From Branchiostoma floridae (taxonomy: Eukaryota; Chordata; Leptocardii; Amphioxiformes; Branchiostomatidae), in NCBI RefSeq assembly GCF_000003815.2, contig NC_049991.1:16600776-16664775 (forward strand): a DNA stretch of 64,000 bases, given 5' to 3'. The notes below the pieces were generated by a model, which had not been told where the DNA came from, did no database searches, and saw only the letters and a list, made by a program, of their open reading frames with translations. Below are positions 37,601-44,600 of the stretch, piece after piece (position 1 is the stretch's first letter; every line of letters begins with the position of its first letter). The position numbers were made by a program, and so were the translations under genes.

Positions 37601-37828
37601 CAGTAGACAATCAAAATAGCTGAGAAACTGGGTTATGAGTGAGCAATGTTTCTCACCTGCTGGTACCACAGGCTCTGTGCCAGGTGTGGAACTGACCCTT
37701 CCTCCATCCCCAGCACCCTGGAACTCACCAGAGTCCTGGAACTTCTGTCTCTTCTCCAGTCCTGTCCCACACTCATGACAGAACTTCTGCTTGGCTAAAA
37801 CCTGCTCACCACAGCTCGGGCACTCCAT
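678..37828 (-). CDS. RNF213: RNF213-like giant AAA+ ATPase / E3 ubiquitin ligase, 53 coding exons, 3' part outside the window
   Basis: This is an orthologue or close paralogue of vertebrate RNF213 (mysterin), a cytosolic ring-shaped dynein-like ATPase and ubiquitin ligase. Family members coat lipid droplets and ubiquitylate bacterial lipopolysaccharide. I linked 53 exons with GT-AG boundaries. The phases agree at every junction, giving 10,761 coding bases (about 3,587 codons) from the ATG at 37828 down to 678. Near-identical family blocks include HPLLEDG, NWALDPAKMNRGIF, FPIPLINRLEKH, ELKVFVDLASISAGE and LFFDEANTTEAI. The exons are listed under the domain entries below. Vertebrate RNF213 is about 5,200 residues long, so the RING finger and the C-terminal shell must lie left of position 1. 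The last exon seen (678-801) has a donor site, so the gene is cut by the window edge and is not truncated. The identification is very secure; small exon-boundary errors are possible. Confidence 0.96.
3061..3125 (-). pseudogene. Degenerate copy of the 5' end of exon 2803-2935 within the adjacent intron
   Basis: The stretch reads like exon 2803-2935 across its acceptor and into the upstream intron. Both contain GAGGACCATCA/GGACCATCAGG, then GTAAC.GCTCTC, then GGGACAA.GGACAACACTTA. It would encode a decayed form of ESRYLMVL. It lies about 150 bp from the real exon, so a short local duplication is the simplest explanation. Confidence 0.6.
3341..3500. repeat. Imperfect tandem duplication of about 80 bp in an intron
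   Basis: GAGCATGAATGTA occurs at about 3341 and about 3421. Each is followed by ACAC.ACAAGA, then CAGCACCA.GG.CAGTGT and GGTATGGTT / GGTGTGGTT. The pair is a diverged direct repeat lying between exons 3550-3620 and 2803-2935. Confidence 0.6.
5106..5866 (-). CDS. RNF213: RNF213-like exons with the AAA4 Walker B motif and an acidic insertion
   Basis: There are two exons: 5696-5866 (FQCSPLATPEGIVGTFRQCS, then VVVLDEVGLAEDSPKMPLK) and 5106-5335 (TLHPLLEDGYEEEDQEKEDE continuing acidic, then HKKVAFVGISNWALDPAKMN). LDEVGLAED is the Walker B region with the catalytic Glu intact. Between LLEDG and HKK the vertebrate proteins have only a few residues. Here there is an insertion of about 25 residues made mostly of Glu and Asp, next to the arginine-finger and sensor segment. 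Confidence 0.94.
5933..6137. repeat. Dispersed repeat, copy 2 (in intron)
   Basis: This is the inverted partner of the repeat at 330-545, more diverged and with small indels. The ORF across it is a by-product of the repeat and has no recognisable protein. Confidence 0.7.
6424..6515 (-). pseudogene. Partial copy of the AAA4 Walker A exon in the intron
   Basis: About 92 bp match the 3' part of exon 6774-7002 together with its donor and GTTCCTAC flank, with three differences that I count. Two are silent (Ile ATT/ATC, Ala GCT/GCC) and one changes Ser to Asn in the P-loop tail. In-frame TAG codons lie immediately upstream, so this is not a full exon. The silent bias suggests that it derives from a sequence that was under protein-level constraint, such as a paralogous RNF213 gene, or from gene conversion. 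Confidence 0.8.
6583..6635 (-). pseudogene. Fragment of another RNF213 exon (paralogue of 14462-14630) in the AAA4 intron
   Basis: Read on the minus strand it gives PSFRKFVVQYIIIMSK followed by a donor-like GT. The real exon at 14462-14630 ends PGFRKFVVQFMIIMSK then GT. About 45 of 52 bases agree. The two exons are nearly 8 kb apart in this gene, so the fragment cannot come from slippage at the adjacent exon. Confidence 0.75.
6774..7002 (-). CDS. RNF213: RNF213-like exon with the AAA4 Walker A motif
   Basis: It encodes CQDAFLDELKDQLG, then KENVFMMVVCIELQIP, FLVGKPGSSKSLAKTIVADA and SSLFKGLKQ (residues about 3045-3121). GKPGSSKS is the AAA4 P-loop and is identical to the mammalian protein; AAA4 is one of the two hydrolysing sites in mammals. 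The donor is GTAGGAAC. A near-identical partial copy of the 3' end of this exon lies 350 bp downstream in the gene's direction, at 6424-6515. Confidence 0.95.
7078..7181. repeat. GTTCGCGG palindromic repeat, partial copy
   Basis: This is a miniature element made of inverted ACCGCGAA / TTCGCGGT words, ending near CTGCATTTATGCAG. It matches the outer part of the larger copies at 38010-38220 and 62433-62628. No coding capacity. Confidence 0.75.
7454..7716. mobile_element. MITE-like foldback element with about 110-bp terminal inverted repeats
   Basis: The left arm starts TAGTGAAAAAAGTTTAAACT and the right arm is its reverse complement ending at 7716. The arms share GAAACTCACCATAAATTTTCG and CTTCGTCAGATGAATGA. 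An 18-bp direct repeat (ATAATAGCTGTGTTAGTG) occurs at 7441-7458 and again at 7752-7769, across and beyond the element. The element is non-autonomous (no transposase). It lies about 100 bp from coding exon 7815-7978. Confidence 0.75.
7815..10313 (-). CDS. RNF213: RNF213-like exons between AAA3 and AAA4
   Basis: There are five exons: 10231-10313, 9567-9700, 8980-9066, 8458-8583 and 7815-7978 (residues about 2848-3044). They include RRLEEAGLGYH, DRFGHIPLRQLVYRVQPLPP, LPLVWDFGQLSSDVEEKYI, DECSFVSLRDAERT and ALVLAIGVCYHSRLE. At the first exon there are two possible donors. The one at GGTATGT (exon start 10231) was chosen because it alone keeps the frame and restores the family sequence DR.G.IPLRQ. 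Confidence 0.93.
10672..10910 (-). CDS. RNF213: RNF213-like exon with the AAA3 Walker B motif
   Basis: It encodes VHGGVKAEDIIRKV, then DTVLFFDEANTTEAIGLIKE and IVAAINPYRR (residues about 2768-2847). FFDEAN is the AAA3 Walker B with the catalytic Glu present. NPYRR is the sensor-region end found in all RNF213 proteins. Together with the P-loop exon this makes AAA3 look catalytically competent. Confidence 0.95.
11389..11676. repeat. 288-bp perfect inverted repeat, left arm
   Basis: The arm is the reverse complement of 12432-12719, and I see no mismatch over 288 bp. Its core is a degenerate CCAA/CAATCAA tetranucleotide repeat. It stops 4 bp before a 100-N gap. Confidence 0.9.
11681..11780. other. 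Assembly gap (100 N)
   Basis: Exactly 100 unknown bases, the usual placeholder for a join of unknown size. It lies in the intron between exons 12157-12286 and 10672-10910. Confidence 0.99.
12157..12286 (-). CDS. RNF213: RNF213-like exon with the AAA3 Walker A motif
   Basis: The exon encodes RCNIPVIIMGETGCGKTRLIKF, cut here, followed by a Lys/His-rich end (residues about 2725-2767). GETGCGKT is the AAA3 P-loop and is identical to the mammalian site, so ATP binding should be intact. The exon lies inside the loop of a perfect 288-bp inverted repeat (11389-11676 / 12432-12719), with a 100-N gap on the other side. Local order and orientation should therefore be confirmed, although phases agree with the exons on both sides. 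Confidence 0.93.
12432..12719. repeat. 288-bp perfect inverted repeat, right arm
   Basis: Partner of 11389-11676. The 755-bp interval between the arms holds the gap and the AAA3 P-loop exon. Confidence 0.9.
12784..15142 (-). CDS. RNF213: RNF213-like exons between AAA2 and AAA3
   Basis: There are five exons: 14983-15142, 14462-14630, 13935-14062, 13321-13512 and 12784-12909 (residues about 2466-2724). Key family matches are YQRPYQYLRRW, FLSFLNYQLQDYE, GFRKFVVQFMIIMSK, NMSDQSPSLKMAL, NTMTFLGFYVDR and YELTTDNVKKILAIQMRF. A fragment closely matching the 3' end of the 14462-14630 exon occurs far downstream at about 6583-6635 (listed separately). Confidence 0.93.
15254..15360. repeat. 107-bp palindrome next to a gap
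   Basis: TCATAACGCCTGGTCCTTTG at the left is mirrored by CAAAGGACCAGGCGTTATGA at the right, with inner ACCACC/GGTGGT arms and a GAGCGAAGCGAACGA centre. It is a hairpin-forming miniature element in the intron between exons 16262-16367 and 14983-15142. Confidence 0.85.
15462..15598. other. Assembly gap (137 N)
   Basis: Run of N inside a nest of inverted repeats. The coding exons on both sides remain in phase, so no exon need be missing here. Confidence 0.99.
15603..15868. repeat. Foldback element with GACTTTTCAACATGATTTT arms
   Basis: The left arm (15603-15655) and right arm (15812-15868) are inverted copies containing CCAACACAGA.GAAC and GAGTTTCA. The core near 15733-15795 (ACGTGGAACGGGGCCTTCTG, then CGCGGCGCCTGGCTATATG) recurs inverted at 50685-50744, which also lies beside a gap. 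Confidence 0.75.
16262..19977 (-). CDS. RNF213: RNF213-like exons of AAA1/AAA2, including the AAA2 P-loop
   Basis: There are eight exons: 19853-19977, 19451-19528, 19178-19287, 18588-18723, 18245-18434, 17540-17783, 16832-16975 and 16262-16367 (residues about 2089-2465). Family blocks include AGKPNLVVCPQG, FLYMQGQTTQPLPSYREVL, CTPHTTLEE and AADQLDYDVS. The exon at 17540-17783 begins with the P-loop SQRAGVGKSLVV, equivalent to the AAA2 nucleotide site in mammals, and has IIHLDISP downstream, a weak Walker B region. Phases agree at all seven internal junctions. Confidence 0.92.
20118..20962 (-). CDS. RNF213: RNF213-like 845-nt exon with a UBA/CUE-like helical module flanked by acidic runs
   Basis: The exon encodes about residues 1807-2088. 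The first half follows the family (RLGQAYVHLYNAGAVLF, then TTEQIVVLRKAL). The second half departs from the vertebrate protein as I know it. After IKPLCAEDDIRRAM comes an acidic stretch, then about 40 residues (20297-20419) reading LKQMVPDLTDRVAMAAMKA followed by TKGNLEEAVEWCI. This fits the three-helix UBA/CUE ubiquitin-binding pattern: M.P loop, then G-N-hydrophobic-E-x-A-hydrophobic. Runs of Asp and Glu follow. I infer a ubiquitin-binding insertion; a plain helical acidic insert is the alternative. Confidence 0.85.
21254..22970 (-). CDS. RNF213: RNF213-like exons leading into the AAA core (ELKVFVDLASISAGE block)
   Basis: There are four exons: 22811-22970, 22280-22497, 21759-21902 and 21254-21442 (residues about 1570-1806). 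They contain the strongly conserved RNF213 segments ELKVFVDLASISAGE, RNLEWLKGV, SHGSVEMSSL, AINARGVYEIG and LQSKLMLLAGK. The last exon donor is chosen at GAG/GTCAGG because only that choice stays open into the next exon. It also reproduces the family junction RF.E followed by the L.QAY.HL segment. Confidence 0.92.
23070..25036 (+). mobile_element. Decayed CR1/L2-style LINE copy 1, internally deleted, in an RNF213-like intron
   Basis: It is plus strand, antisense to the host gene. The segment 23083-24099 carries the end of an endonuclease domain (SDHSTVL) and the start of a reverse transcriptase (KASGPDQLSTRILKEF, then KLRPVSLTSQLAKV). The segment 24133-24795 continues with DFSKAFDRIDH, VPQGTLLGPLIF, the catalytic YVDDL and the C-terminal EYCAPVWHPSLT to YVVRLLNA. 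YVDDLIF is followed almost directly by VRPVLEYCAPVWH, so roughly a hundred residues of the thumb are deleted, and a stop plus frame change separates the two segments. The 3' end is AATAAACCATTCATAATCAT. The element is inactive. Confidence 0.88.
25224..32371 (-). CDS. RNF213: RNF213-like exons encoding the helical N-arm / stalk
   Basis: There are eleven exons: 32073-32371, 31642-31904, 31154-31381, 30805-31018, 30384-30457, 28350-28650, 27782-27880, 27319-27435, 26851-27049, 26131-26517 and 25224-25816 (residues about 645-1569). They encode mostly helical sequence. Family anchors are LLALPVLHFL, WNKSLLGML, VLDWRGKELAAIK and EGWIKDRVLQIQQYHQLNKHLDAADVV cut short here. The same blocks occur in this order in vertebrate RNF213. 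The exon at 26131-26517 carries a lysine/glutamate-rich insertion (KGEEEDKTKKAKGSGK) not expected from the vertebrate protein. Two LINE copies sit in introns of this block, both antisense to the gene. Confidence 0.9.
28948..30285 (+). mobile_element. Decayed CR1/L2-style LINE copy 2, 5' truncated
   Basis: It is plus strand, antisense to the host gene, between exons 30384-30457 and 28350-28650. It starts inside the reverse transcriptase (RQYGSLKGKSTTHYLTSL) and runs through DFTRAFDRVHHL, VPQGTKLGPVVF, YVDDM and, after a frame change near 29.4 kb, KILGVIFQANLKW to EYACPVWHPGI and YLVDLLNS. It keeps the thumb region missing from copy 1. The tail is AATAAACCATTCATT with an ATT microsatellite, sharing CAATTCAGCC and AATAAACCATTCAT with copy 1. 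Same family, inactive. Confidence 0.88.
33982..34072 (+). pseudogene. tRNA-Leu(CAG)-like pseudogene or tRNA-derived element
   Basis: The D-arm and A box (GTGGCCGACCATTCTAAGGCGC), a CAG anticodon position, a long variable arm and a perfect T-arm (GTGGG TTCGGAC CCCAC) are all recognisable. It is followed by a run of T as for RNA polymerase III. The acceptor stem (GTCAGCG against TTGTTAC) has several mismatches and the anticodon stem pairs poorly, so a working tRNA is unlikely. It lies in the intron between exons 34290-34492 and 32073-32371, antisense to the gene. Confidence 0.7.
34290..35519 (-). CDS. RNF213: RNF213-like exons encoding a basic linker and the CBM20-like domain
   Basis: There are three exons: 35416-35519, 34973-35170 and 34290-34492. 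The first encodes a Lys/Gln-rich basic stretch. The next two give about 130 residues (roughly 511-644) with the starch-binding CBM20-like pattern known at this position in RNF213. It has a beta-strand run (TMTLHFHVLVSP), then DIVDWKSLAVLEITR, FVSFKYAVVKENGDVKWEFIHY and VNRCF. The human protein has the same order, ending in EYEFIYK and YVNRCLF. The ligand in the animal family is not settled; glycogen or another glycan is inferred from the fold. Confidence 0.9.
35812..37052 (-). CDS. RNF213: RNF213-like exon encoding a disordered acidic linker with tandem repeats
   Basis: This single 1,241-base exon encodes about 414 residues rich in Lys, Glu, Ser, Asp and Pro with no globular fold apparent. 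It matches in position and character the long disordered segment between the zinc ribbon and the CBM20-like domain of vertebrate RNF213. It contains about two and a half copies of a 50-residue unit (see the repeat at 36330-36687). It ends at a GAG codon followed by a GTAGGA donor. The 5' boundary at 37052 is the acceptor after a pyrimidine tract and is the least certain edge of the gene model, although the phase works with both neighbours. Confidence 0.85.
36330..36687 (-). repeat. In-frame 150-bp (50-residue) tandem repeat in the RNF213-like linker
   Basis: Two nearly identical 150-base units (36538-36687 and 36388-36537) are followed by a partial third unit. Each encodes a block that starts TSAGV.GFE and contains SSLVKEGSGHIEAGQG and SCPPKPADD. 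The first two differ at only a few residues, which points to recent expansion or homogenisation. The unit length keeps the frame, so copy number may vary between alleles. Confidence 0.9.
37242..37256 (-). CDS. RNF213: Candidate 15-nt micro-exon of the RNF213-like gene
   Basis: Fifteen bases are bracketed by a TTTTAG acceptor and a GTGAGT donor on the minus strand. Placed between coding exon 1 and the large disordered exon they add five residues (about GSGEG plus a junction Thr). They keep the frame, and because 15 is a multiple of three the frame also holds if they are skipped. The donor is close to perfect consensus. The exon is too short for any ORF finder. It is supported by sequence logic only, so it may be an alternative exon or a chance match. 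Confidence 0.5.
37657..37828 (-). CDS. RNF213: RNF213-like coding exon 1: N-terminal zinc ribbon
   Basis: The protein opens with MECPSCGEQV and a second cysteine pair, CHEC, so Cys3, Cys6, Cys17 and Cys20 form a short zinc ribbon. Vertebrate RNF213 also begins MECPSC with a later CxxC pair, which fixes this start codon. The exon ends in a GTGAGA donor (reverse strand, just left of 37657) and leaves one base over. An AG acceptor just upstream of the ATG (plus-strand CT at 37843-37844) implies that at least one 5' non-coding exon lies farther right. A low-complexity Gly/Ser/Pro stretch follows the ribbon. Confidence 0.93.
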
Positions 37829-38009
37829 GTTTAGGCAGTCACCTACACAGTAAATTAAATGTTTAATTCATATTTTGACGGGATATTATCATGTAGGAAT
37901 TATGAAATGCCTACTCTGCAACTTACTGTCAACCATAAGGATAGAAACTGTGTATCAATGACACAATGATATATGACACATGTATATAGATATGCATCCT
38001 GGCTTATCT

Positions 38010-38220
38010 ACTGTAAATGCAGAAATGTTCGCGATGGATTAATGTTCGCGGTTTTCGCGGTGACTACTTCACCGCGAACTTAAAACCACCGCGAATATTT
38101 TTCTATTATTGTATTAGACTGCAGTCTATGGTGTTACCGCGAACCTAAATCCACCGCGAAAAGTCCCTTTTCCCGCTACCGTGAAATTAAATCCCCGCGA
38201 ACTTAAATGCATTTACAGTA
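38010..38220. repeat. GTTCGCGG palindromic repeat, full copy
   Basis: The element opens TACTGTAAATGCAGAAATGT and closes ATGCATTTACAGTA. Multiple inverted ACCGCGAA / TTCGCGG words give strong foldback potential. It is the same family as 62433-62628, which lies in the opposite orientation. It sits upstream of the RNF213-like start codon. Confidence 0.85.
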
Positions 38221-41200
38221 TGTAGCCAGTATAACTATAAGGGTCTCATGCCTGTATTACCGGTACTCCAAGCAGGCACTCTCAAAGAGTATCAAAGCAT
38301 CAGATTTATATGTAATTCTTTCTAAATGCTGTTTTTGTCGCAAAGGGCACTAACACACTCACTGATTTTGATAAGAGGGAAACAATGTAAATAGAAACCA
38401 AACAACTATGCGATCAAACACTGAGTGGACTTTGTTACCCTTACTTCCTGTTTCCCCTTTCAACTTGGTTTCTGTTTACATTACAATGAGTGGGAGTGAA
38501 ACCAAGGTGAAATCTAATTGTCTGGGACAATAACAAATAACATTTCACCTTTGTTTCATGGGCATTTGTGTGTGGCGCTCAGTCAAGTTCATAAGTCCTA
38601 ATACATATAACAGAGTTCACAAGTTTATTCTAAAGGTATCTCTAATAAACCTGTATTTTCAGCAGTGACACTGACACGTCTCCCTGCTACCTAAGGTGCT
38701 AAAGGTTAAAGGTCAAGGTTGACACAAAATGTACAGGTTTGCAGGCACGGTCGGTAGTATCCTATTTCTCAAGGTTTTCTTCCAAAACCAGACTGATCTG
38801 GTTCTGTGCAGGCAGTTCCATTTAGATTTGTCAATAAAAATGAGTCATTACTTTGAATGTGTGATAAGTCAATACTGTTGACGGAGTGTTGTGACTTGTG
38901 AGATAGCGTAGGGGGCAGTGGTGTAGGCATTGTTTTAGATACTGCAAGAAAAACTAACAACACATACACACCAGCTAGAACACAAACATGTCACCTACAC
39001 ATGCACAGGAGCTGTAAGTTGGGGTACCCTCTCTGCTTTTTGTCATTGTATTGATGATGTAATGAAGACATTTTTGCCAAACTAAGGTTACAGGTCACAA
39101 ATGTTATTATTATGTATAGTTTCCCAGATAGCGACAATTGCTCAGCATGAAAGACAAAAGGTACTAGATTCAACATGTCGATGTCACTTGACACCTGCAT
39201 GGCTTTCCTTTGATGTGCTGATTGATCAAAGAATTGTGCTGCATATTCAGAGTAAACATCTTGGTGCAAACAATGTTCTTGGTGTTGATTTACAGTTGAA
39301 TGCTTTTGTTGTGAGACTACTGAGAGACATACAAAAATACTGGGATATACTGCCACATATCATGACTAAATCATATATCAAATGGCCTCTTGACAAGTAT
39401 TCATCGTAGACTTCCCAGTCAAAACCATCACGTGACAGTTCAAGGTTCACCACATATGACAAGGCAGATGTAGCTTCTTCCAAACTAAAAATCAAGAGGG
39501 ATCACCTATGATACATATACGTAGAAACTAGTACTGAGTATGTCCTGGCAAGGAGGTTAAAATCTTTAACGTCCTTGGTCCTGGTATGTGCTGCACAACA
39601 TCCTTCTCGTTCACACACCCACATAGTGATACACACACACACACGCGCACACACACACACACACAGGCACATGCGTGCCCACATACACACAAGCATTACA
39701 ACCCCAGGGATTGACAGCTGAGGGCACACAACAAACAACAACTATCTCAGATAAATGTAAGTCTCCTGAGTCCTTGGTACAGCTGGGATAGTTTATAAAA
39801 ATGAAAAATATACTAGTATGCAATTGCACAAATTATATGGTTAGGTCACAACGAAGGTCAATTTCTACACGGAAGTGAAACCAAGCCTGTCCGCCCTCCC
39901 CTCCAAAGTCCAACTCCTGTCAGTCTTTGATCTCAACTTCCGGCCAATGGAAAATGTGGACATGAATACGGATGGCAAGGTTCACATTCCACAGCGCGAC
40001 CCCCCACCCCCCTCCATCACTTCGTCTTCCCCTCACCCCCTGCACCCCTCCCCCTGGTCGGAGCTCACCCTAAACCCTTGGTCATGGTCACCCCAATGTA
40101 TCAAAGATTTGCAACAGTGAAGTTTGGACTTTGCAACACTATTTGAACACATATGTTGACGAAACTGCATGCTGCGTATCATGTTACAACAACACTCAGC
40201 AAAAGGAACAACCACTGACTGAAATAAACAAATGATCGAGAACTTGTACACGAGAACTATTCTGCAGCAATTTCCTAGCATGGTTTTTCAGCCAAAATGA
40301 CGCTGCACATTATTCCTATTTGGAGGAGACATGCCCAGACTTACCCCAGCTTGGCTGAAGACTGCCACACTCGCTGTCGGGGCTACCGGCGTTTCTTGGA
40401 ACCCCGGGCTCGATTTGAAACTTGCACTTGGCCGCAGATCTTCAAGAGAGACGTCTCAAACGCAGAATACTGCCTGCATACTGCTTGCAACGTCTTTTGA
40501 AACCCAAAAGGTGTGGACCCGGGTCCCAGGTCGACACAAAAACAGCTTGAGACTTGATCATGAGACCGAAACTCCCGTTTTGAGGGGGTGACGCAGTCGA
40601 CGAGACGTGGAACTGGCGGGAATCCCGAACCAATGGGAGCGGTGATGTCATCGCGGGAGTTCCCCATAGTTCAAAGGTTAAGTTTGCGCGCGAAATCTAA
40701 ACTTTCACCGTCATTCTTTGCAGTTAAAATCTGCGCTATGCTTTCACATGAAATCGACATGAAAAACGAGCGATGATTTTCTTTATTCAAGTCCTCTTAT
40801 CCGAACCAACAATTTTTATTTTCTTATCATTCACATGTTTGGGTACAACAAGGAGGTTGAAAAAGGGAACCTCCTTGGGTACAATGAACAGGAAGCTGCT
40901 CAGCTAGTGTAGGAAAGTTCCGCACTAGACTATGGCGTAATACGTCAGTTTGTAGTCTCTACCAGACTATAAAGGATGCAAAAAATAGCGGAACAAATAA
41001 ACAGACATCTTGGCAGAGGAATTGGCTGACCGAGGAGTAAACTTAGCTTTGCAACTTCTTGGCCTACTAACTTCTCTGACATGTTATCTCATCTGTCTAT
41101 TTAGCCAATTTCCTGTGACATGTGAAGCCTTAAGTGGAGACTAAAAATCAATTTCGGATATTATTTCCCCCCGCGTTTCCTTCCCGTTTTTTTGTGTAAA

Positions 41201-41341
41201 TATACCATTAATATGATGACACAAGATGTCACTTTGCTGTAAACCTTTAAGGGGTCCCGTTACTAGTAATGTACTAATGATTCCATGTCTAAAAAATGTT
41301 CGCAGGCAAGGACTCTGGGATCTGTCAGTAATATGAAAATA
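38221..41341. other. Upstream region of the RNF213-like gene; no coding gene recognised
   Basis: The 5' non-coding exon or exons and the promoter of the RNF213-like gene should lie here, because an acceptor precedes its ATG. I cannot fix a transcription start. A CpG-richer patch at about 40330-40700 is a reasonable promoter candidate. An ORF on the minus strand at 39247-39495 has no family I recognise. A CA microsatellite lies at 39631-39664. Confidence 0.5.
39631..39664. repeat. AC dinucleotide microsatellite
   Basis: An (AC)n run interrupted by GCGC. It is likely to vary in length. Confidence 0.9.
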
Positions 41342-41347
41342 TTTATT
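41342..41347 (-). terminator. Candidate polyadenylation signal of the NACHT gene
   Basis: AATAAA on the minus strand about 330 bp past the stop codon at 41680. It is plausible by position only. Confidence 0.4.
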
Positions 41348-41679
41348 CATATAACAATACCAATTGTTATGCACATTTTCCAATCAAGTCAATAATGTAA
41401 AAAGACATCTTCACTGACACTCTGTTGTGTAATAAGAAACCAAGAAGAAAGAGGAACTCAACATCATGATTTTTCTTGTTAGAATATATATCTAGCATTG
41501 CTCTAGTTGTGTTCATGTCGAAAGAAATAAATGAACTGATGGTTTTGTCTATAGTTTCATTTAACACCATGCAACACATTCACAATACTGATATTGGCTT
41601 TCTTAAACAAGTAGAAACATGAGAAAACGCATTAAGCCAAAAGTTTCCATACAGCCGTCTTTGACATTGTCCCATGTAT

Positions 41680-44600
41680 CTAGTCTAGTGAGCATGCGTC
41701 CCAGATATAAGGTATATCCAAGTTACGTTCCATTTTCCTTCCTATCGTTGCACAATTAAGGTCTGCCACAAGTTTTGCCGACTTGGGGTCTTGTGCGTAA
41801 AAGCCAACTATATCAACTCTTGTCAGAGTATTGTTTGTTTCAACGGCCTCCACCAAATTCCTCAGGGTGAGTCCGCTGCAGAACAGACCTAGGGGGCGCT
41901 TGTGAATCACGAAACTGAAAGTTCGGAGGGTCGGGTTCGTCTTCAACACTTCGATGACGTCACGCAGGAGTTCGTTGGGATTGCAGGAGGGAGGAACGTC
42001 CTCTAGCTGGAGAGAGAAGCACTGCAGGGAGCGGTTGTTGGTCAGGGCTTGGAGGATCTCTGAAACCGCTGTGGTTTCTCTTGGTGTGCTGGTCTGGAAA
42101 GGAGAATACACAGTACAAAATTACTGTAATGTTTAAGGTAGTTATCTGGTGACAAAGATATTTCTTTAGAACAAGAACTTGACAAAGGTCCGTATGGTAG
42201 TAGCAGTGAGTGATAGACTAGTATAAATCGCAGAAGTAACAAATTAACAGCGCATTTCGTTTTTTTTTTAAATCGAGACAATTGCTTTCAGGGGTTGGAA
42301 CTTTCTTTTCATAAATTCTAGTTCATTCTCTTCCACACTTTTATAACCTTCATTTCTCTGAAATCTTTAACGAAAGCGCGTTAAGCGCGAGTGGAAGTGG
42401 TTAACGAAAGCGCATGTCCAATGAAGGCGCTAGACGTGCCTTCTTGTCTGCACTACACTCAAAAGCTGTTCACGGGTCAAACGTATATGCCACAAATTAT
42501 GCAATCTAAGTCAAAGAAGTACATTTGCTTACCTCTGACGCGGTTAGATGAAATTTCTTGAGTACAACGTTCCTTGTGACGAGGTCCCGCGTGCCCGTCA
42601 GGATGAGGATGTCTGCCCGGGGCACCTGCAGGCTGAACTCCTGCAGGGGTATAATTACATTTATTCAAATAATTCTATATCTTATGAGCATTTGTAAGAA
42701 CTAAAACTTGCTAGGCTTACTGAGAGCAGACCTAAGGATAGAGGACCATTGAGGTCAGAAAAAAAAACTACGGGGGCTAAGGAAACTCACGATGAATAGA
42801 ATAAAGTGGAGAGAGTTGAAGAAAGACTGATTGCAGTTACAGAGTGTCCAGACCACTGCAGTAGCAGAACACAGTGGACTACTACTTGAGAGCATTGTCC
42901 AAAAAGCGCATTGCCAGACGTTCACGTGTTTTGAGGCTTACTGGCCCAAGAAAGTCACAAACTTATGTCTAGGTCCAGGTCCGGCCAGGACGTGATCCTA
43001 TGGACTGGGATCGTACCTAGACCTGACTTGTAGAAAATAAAACTGTGATAGATGATAGCCACACGTACCTGCAGCGTCCTCTCCCCTGCCACGGCCTGCA
43101 GTAGCGGGATCACCTGTAGCGTGTAGGCTCGGGTCGCAGGCTTCTCGCTGTGCACTTCTGTGTCCTCGATGGTGATGGACATTTTCCTGAAAGGTATAAA
43201 CATGAAAAGTTAGATTTTTGTATTAATGTAATATCAATTGTAAGGCTTGACACCACTAAACCATACAGCCTTTTACTCTATCGTCACAGTGAAAGCATCA
43301 ATGCGATTTCAATATTCTTTTCTGCTCAAATGCAGAATTCTCGAGTATTTTTTCCACTCTTGGCACAGATAGGTACAAAATCAATTGCCATCCATTGACC
43401 CCATTAAAAGAAAAGTATGTATACCTGTCTGTACAGGAAATCATCAAGACAAGTAATGAATACTGCCCCCACCTATGTCTTGCGGCTCTTACGTACCGTG
43501 GATAAATTGTGAATATATTGAAAGTATCACAGAAACAACGCACCTCATCTGAGGAGAAGTCTGGAGCATGCGCACAACGGGAGACATGAGACTGAGTCTA
43601 TTCTCCGCCGTGCTCTCGTTCTCCAGCTGGCTGAAACAGGACTCCTCCAGTTCTAACGTGAACTCCTGTGGTGAGAACATAGATAGGGTGGAATTAAACA
43701 AAAGACCAACATACGCCTACTAGGATAACAGGAGTATTGGTGCGTATGCCTTGGTGAACCCTTGAATGCACATAGCAGTGATTGCAAAGCTATCATTGCA
43801 TCAATAAAACCATAAATAGCCTACTTCATATGCTTAACTTTTATTTTTAGATATAGAAGGCGTTGATCCCAACTGAAACTGTTAAACTGCACACAGGCAC
43901 AAACACAGACACATAAGCGCACACACACGCGCACACACACACATTCACACGCACACAAGCACACACACGCACACAATCACACGCACACGCATATACATGT
44001 ATATACACATGCACAAACACACACATCCGTCATTGTTTGATGTGAGACTTATTAACACCCACCTGTAAGGAGGAGACCGCCAGGGCCTCGAATGGCAGTG
44101 AGCAGAACTCCTCCGCGAACTTGGAGTCGTAGTCGTACAGGATCTTGAAGTTCGCACAGCAGAGGGACCTGAATATAAGTACAACAGACGGTTAGAGATA
44201 TCATGCATCAAGTACCGTTAACCGTTTACATTTCGTTAAAATGGAAAATAATACTAGCAGAACTGTACATGACCCTCGGTGATCCTAAAGCCCGTCGGTG
44301 GCGATTGAGAGAATAATTTTCTAGGGGAGTTTTGCTACCAAACAAAGCGTTTGAATTGCAGCGCAGTCGAAGGGGAAATGTTAACTTTAGCATAGACTGG
44401 CTCTTCTGGGCAATTATTTGCTGAATTATTTGCCGAAACCTACTTTCCGTACCCCAGTACTGGTAGGATGGCCTGATCTAGGCTAGAACTAACCGGCTGG
44501 CCGTCATGGCGTCTATGATAGCCCCGAAGGCCGGGCGGGAGATGGTGATGTTGTCGATGTTACACGAGACCTCGTCGATGGACCTGTGCCGCTGGAGGAA

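Noticed and set aside
39247..39495. Minus-strand ORF FSLEEATSALSYVVNLELSRDG as a real exon
   Set aside because: Some protein-like character, but no family recognised and no phase-compatible partner exon. Left as unresolved.
39611..39664. Cys/Val-rich minus-strand ORFs over the AC repeat
   Set aside because: Translation of a dinucleotide microsatellite.
40297..40667. Overlapping ORFs on both strands near 40.3-40.7 kb as a gene
   Set aside because: They come from a locally CpG-richer patch, match no family and lack splice context. Promoter sequence is more likely.
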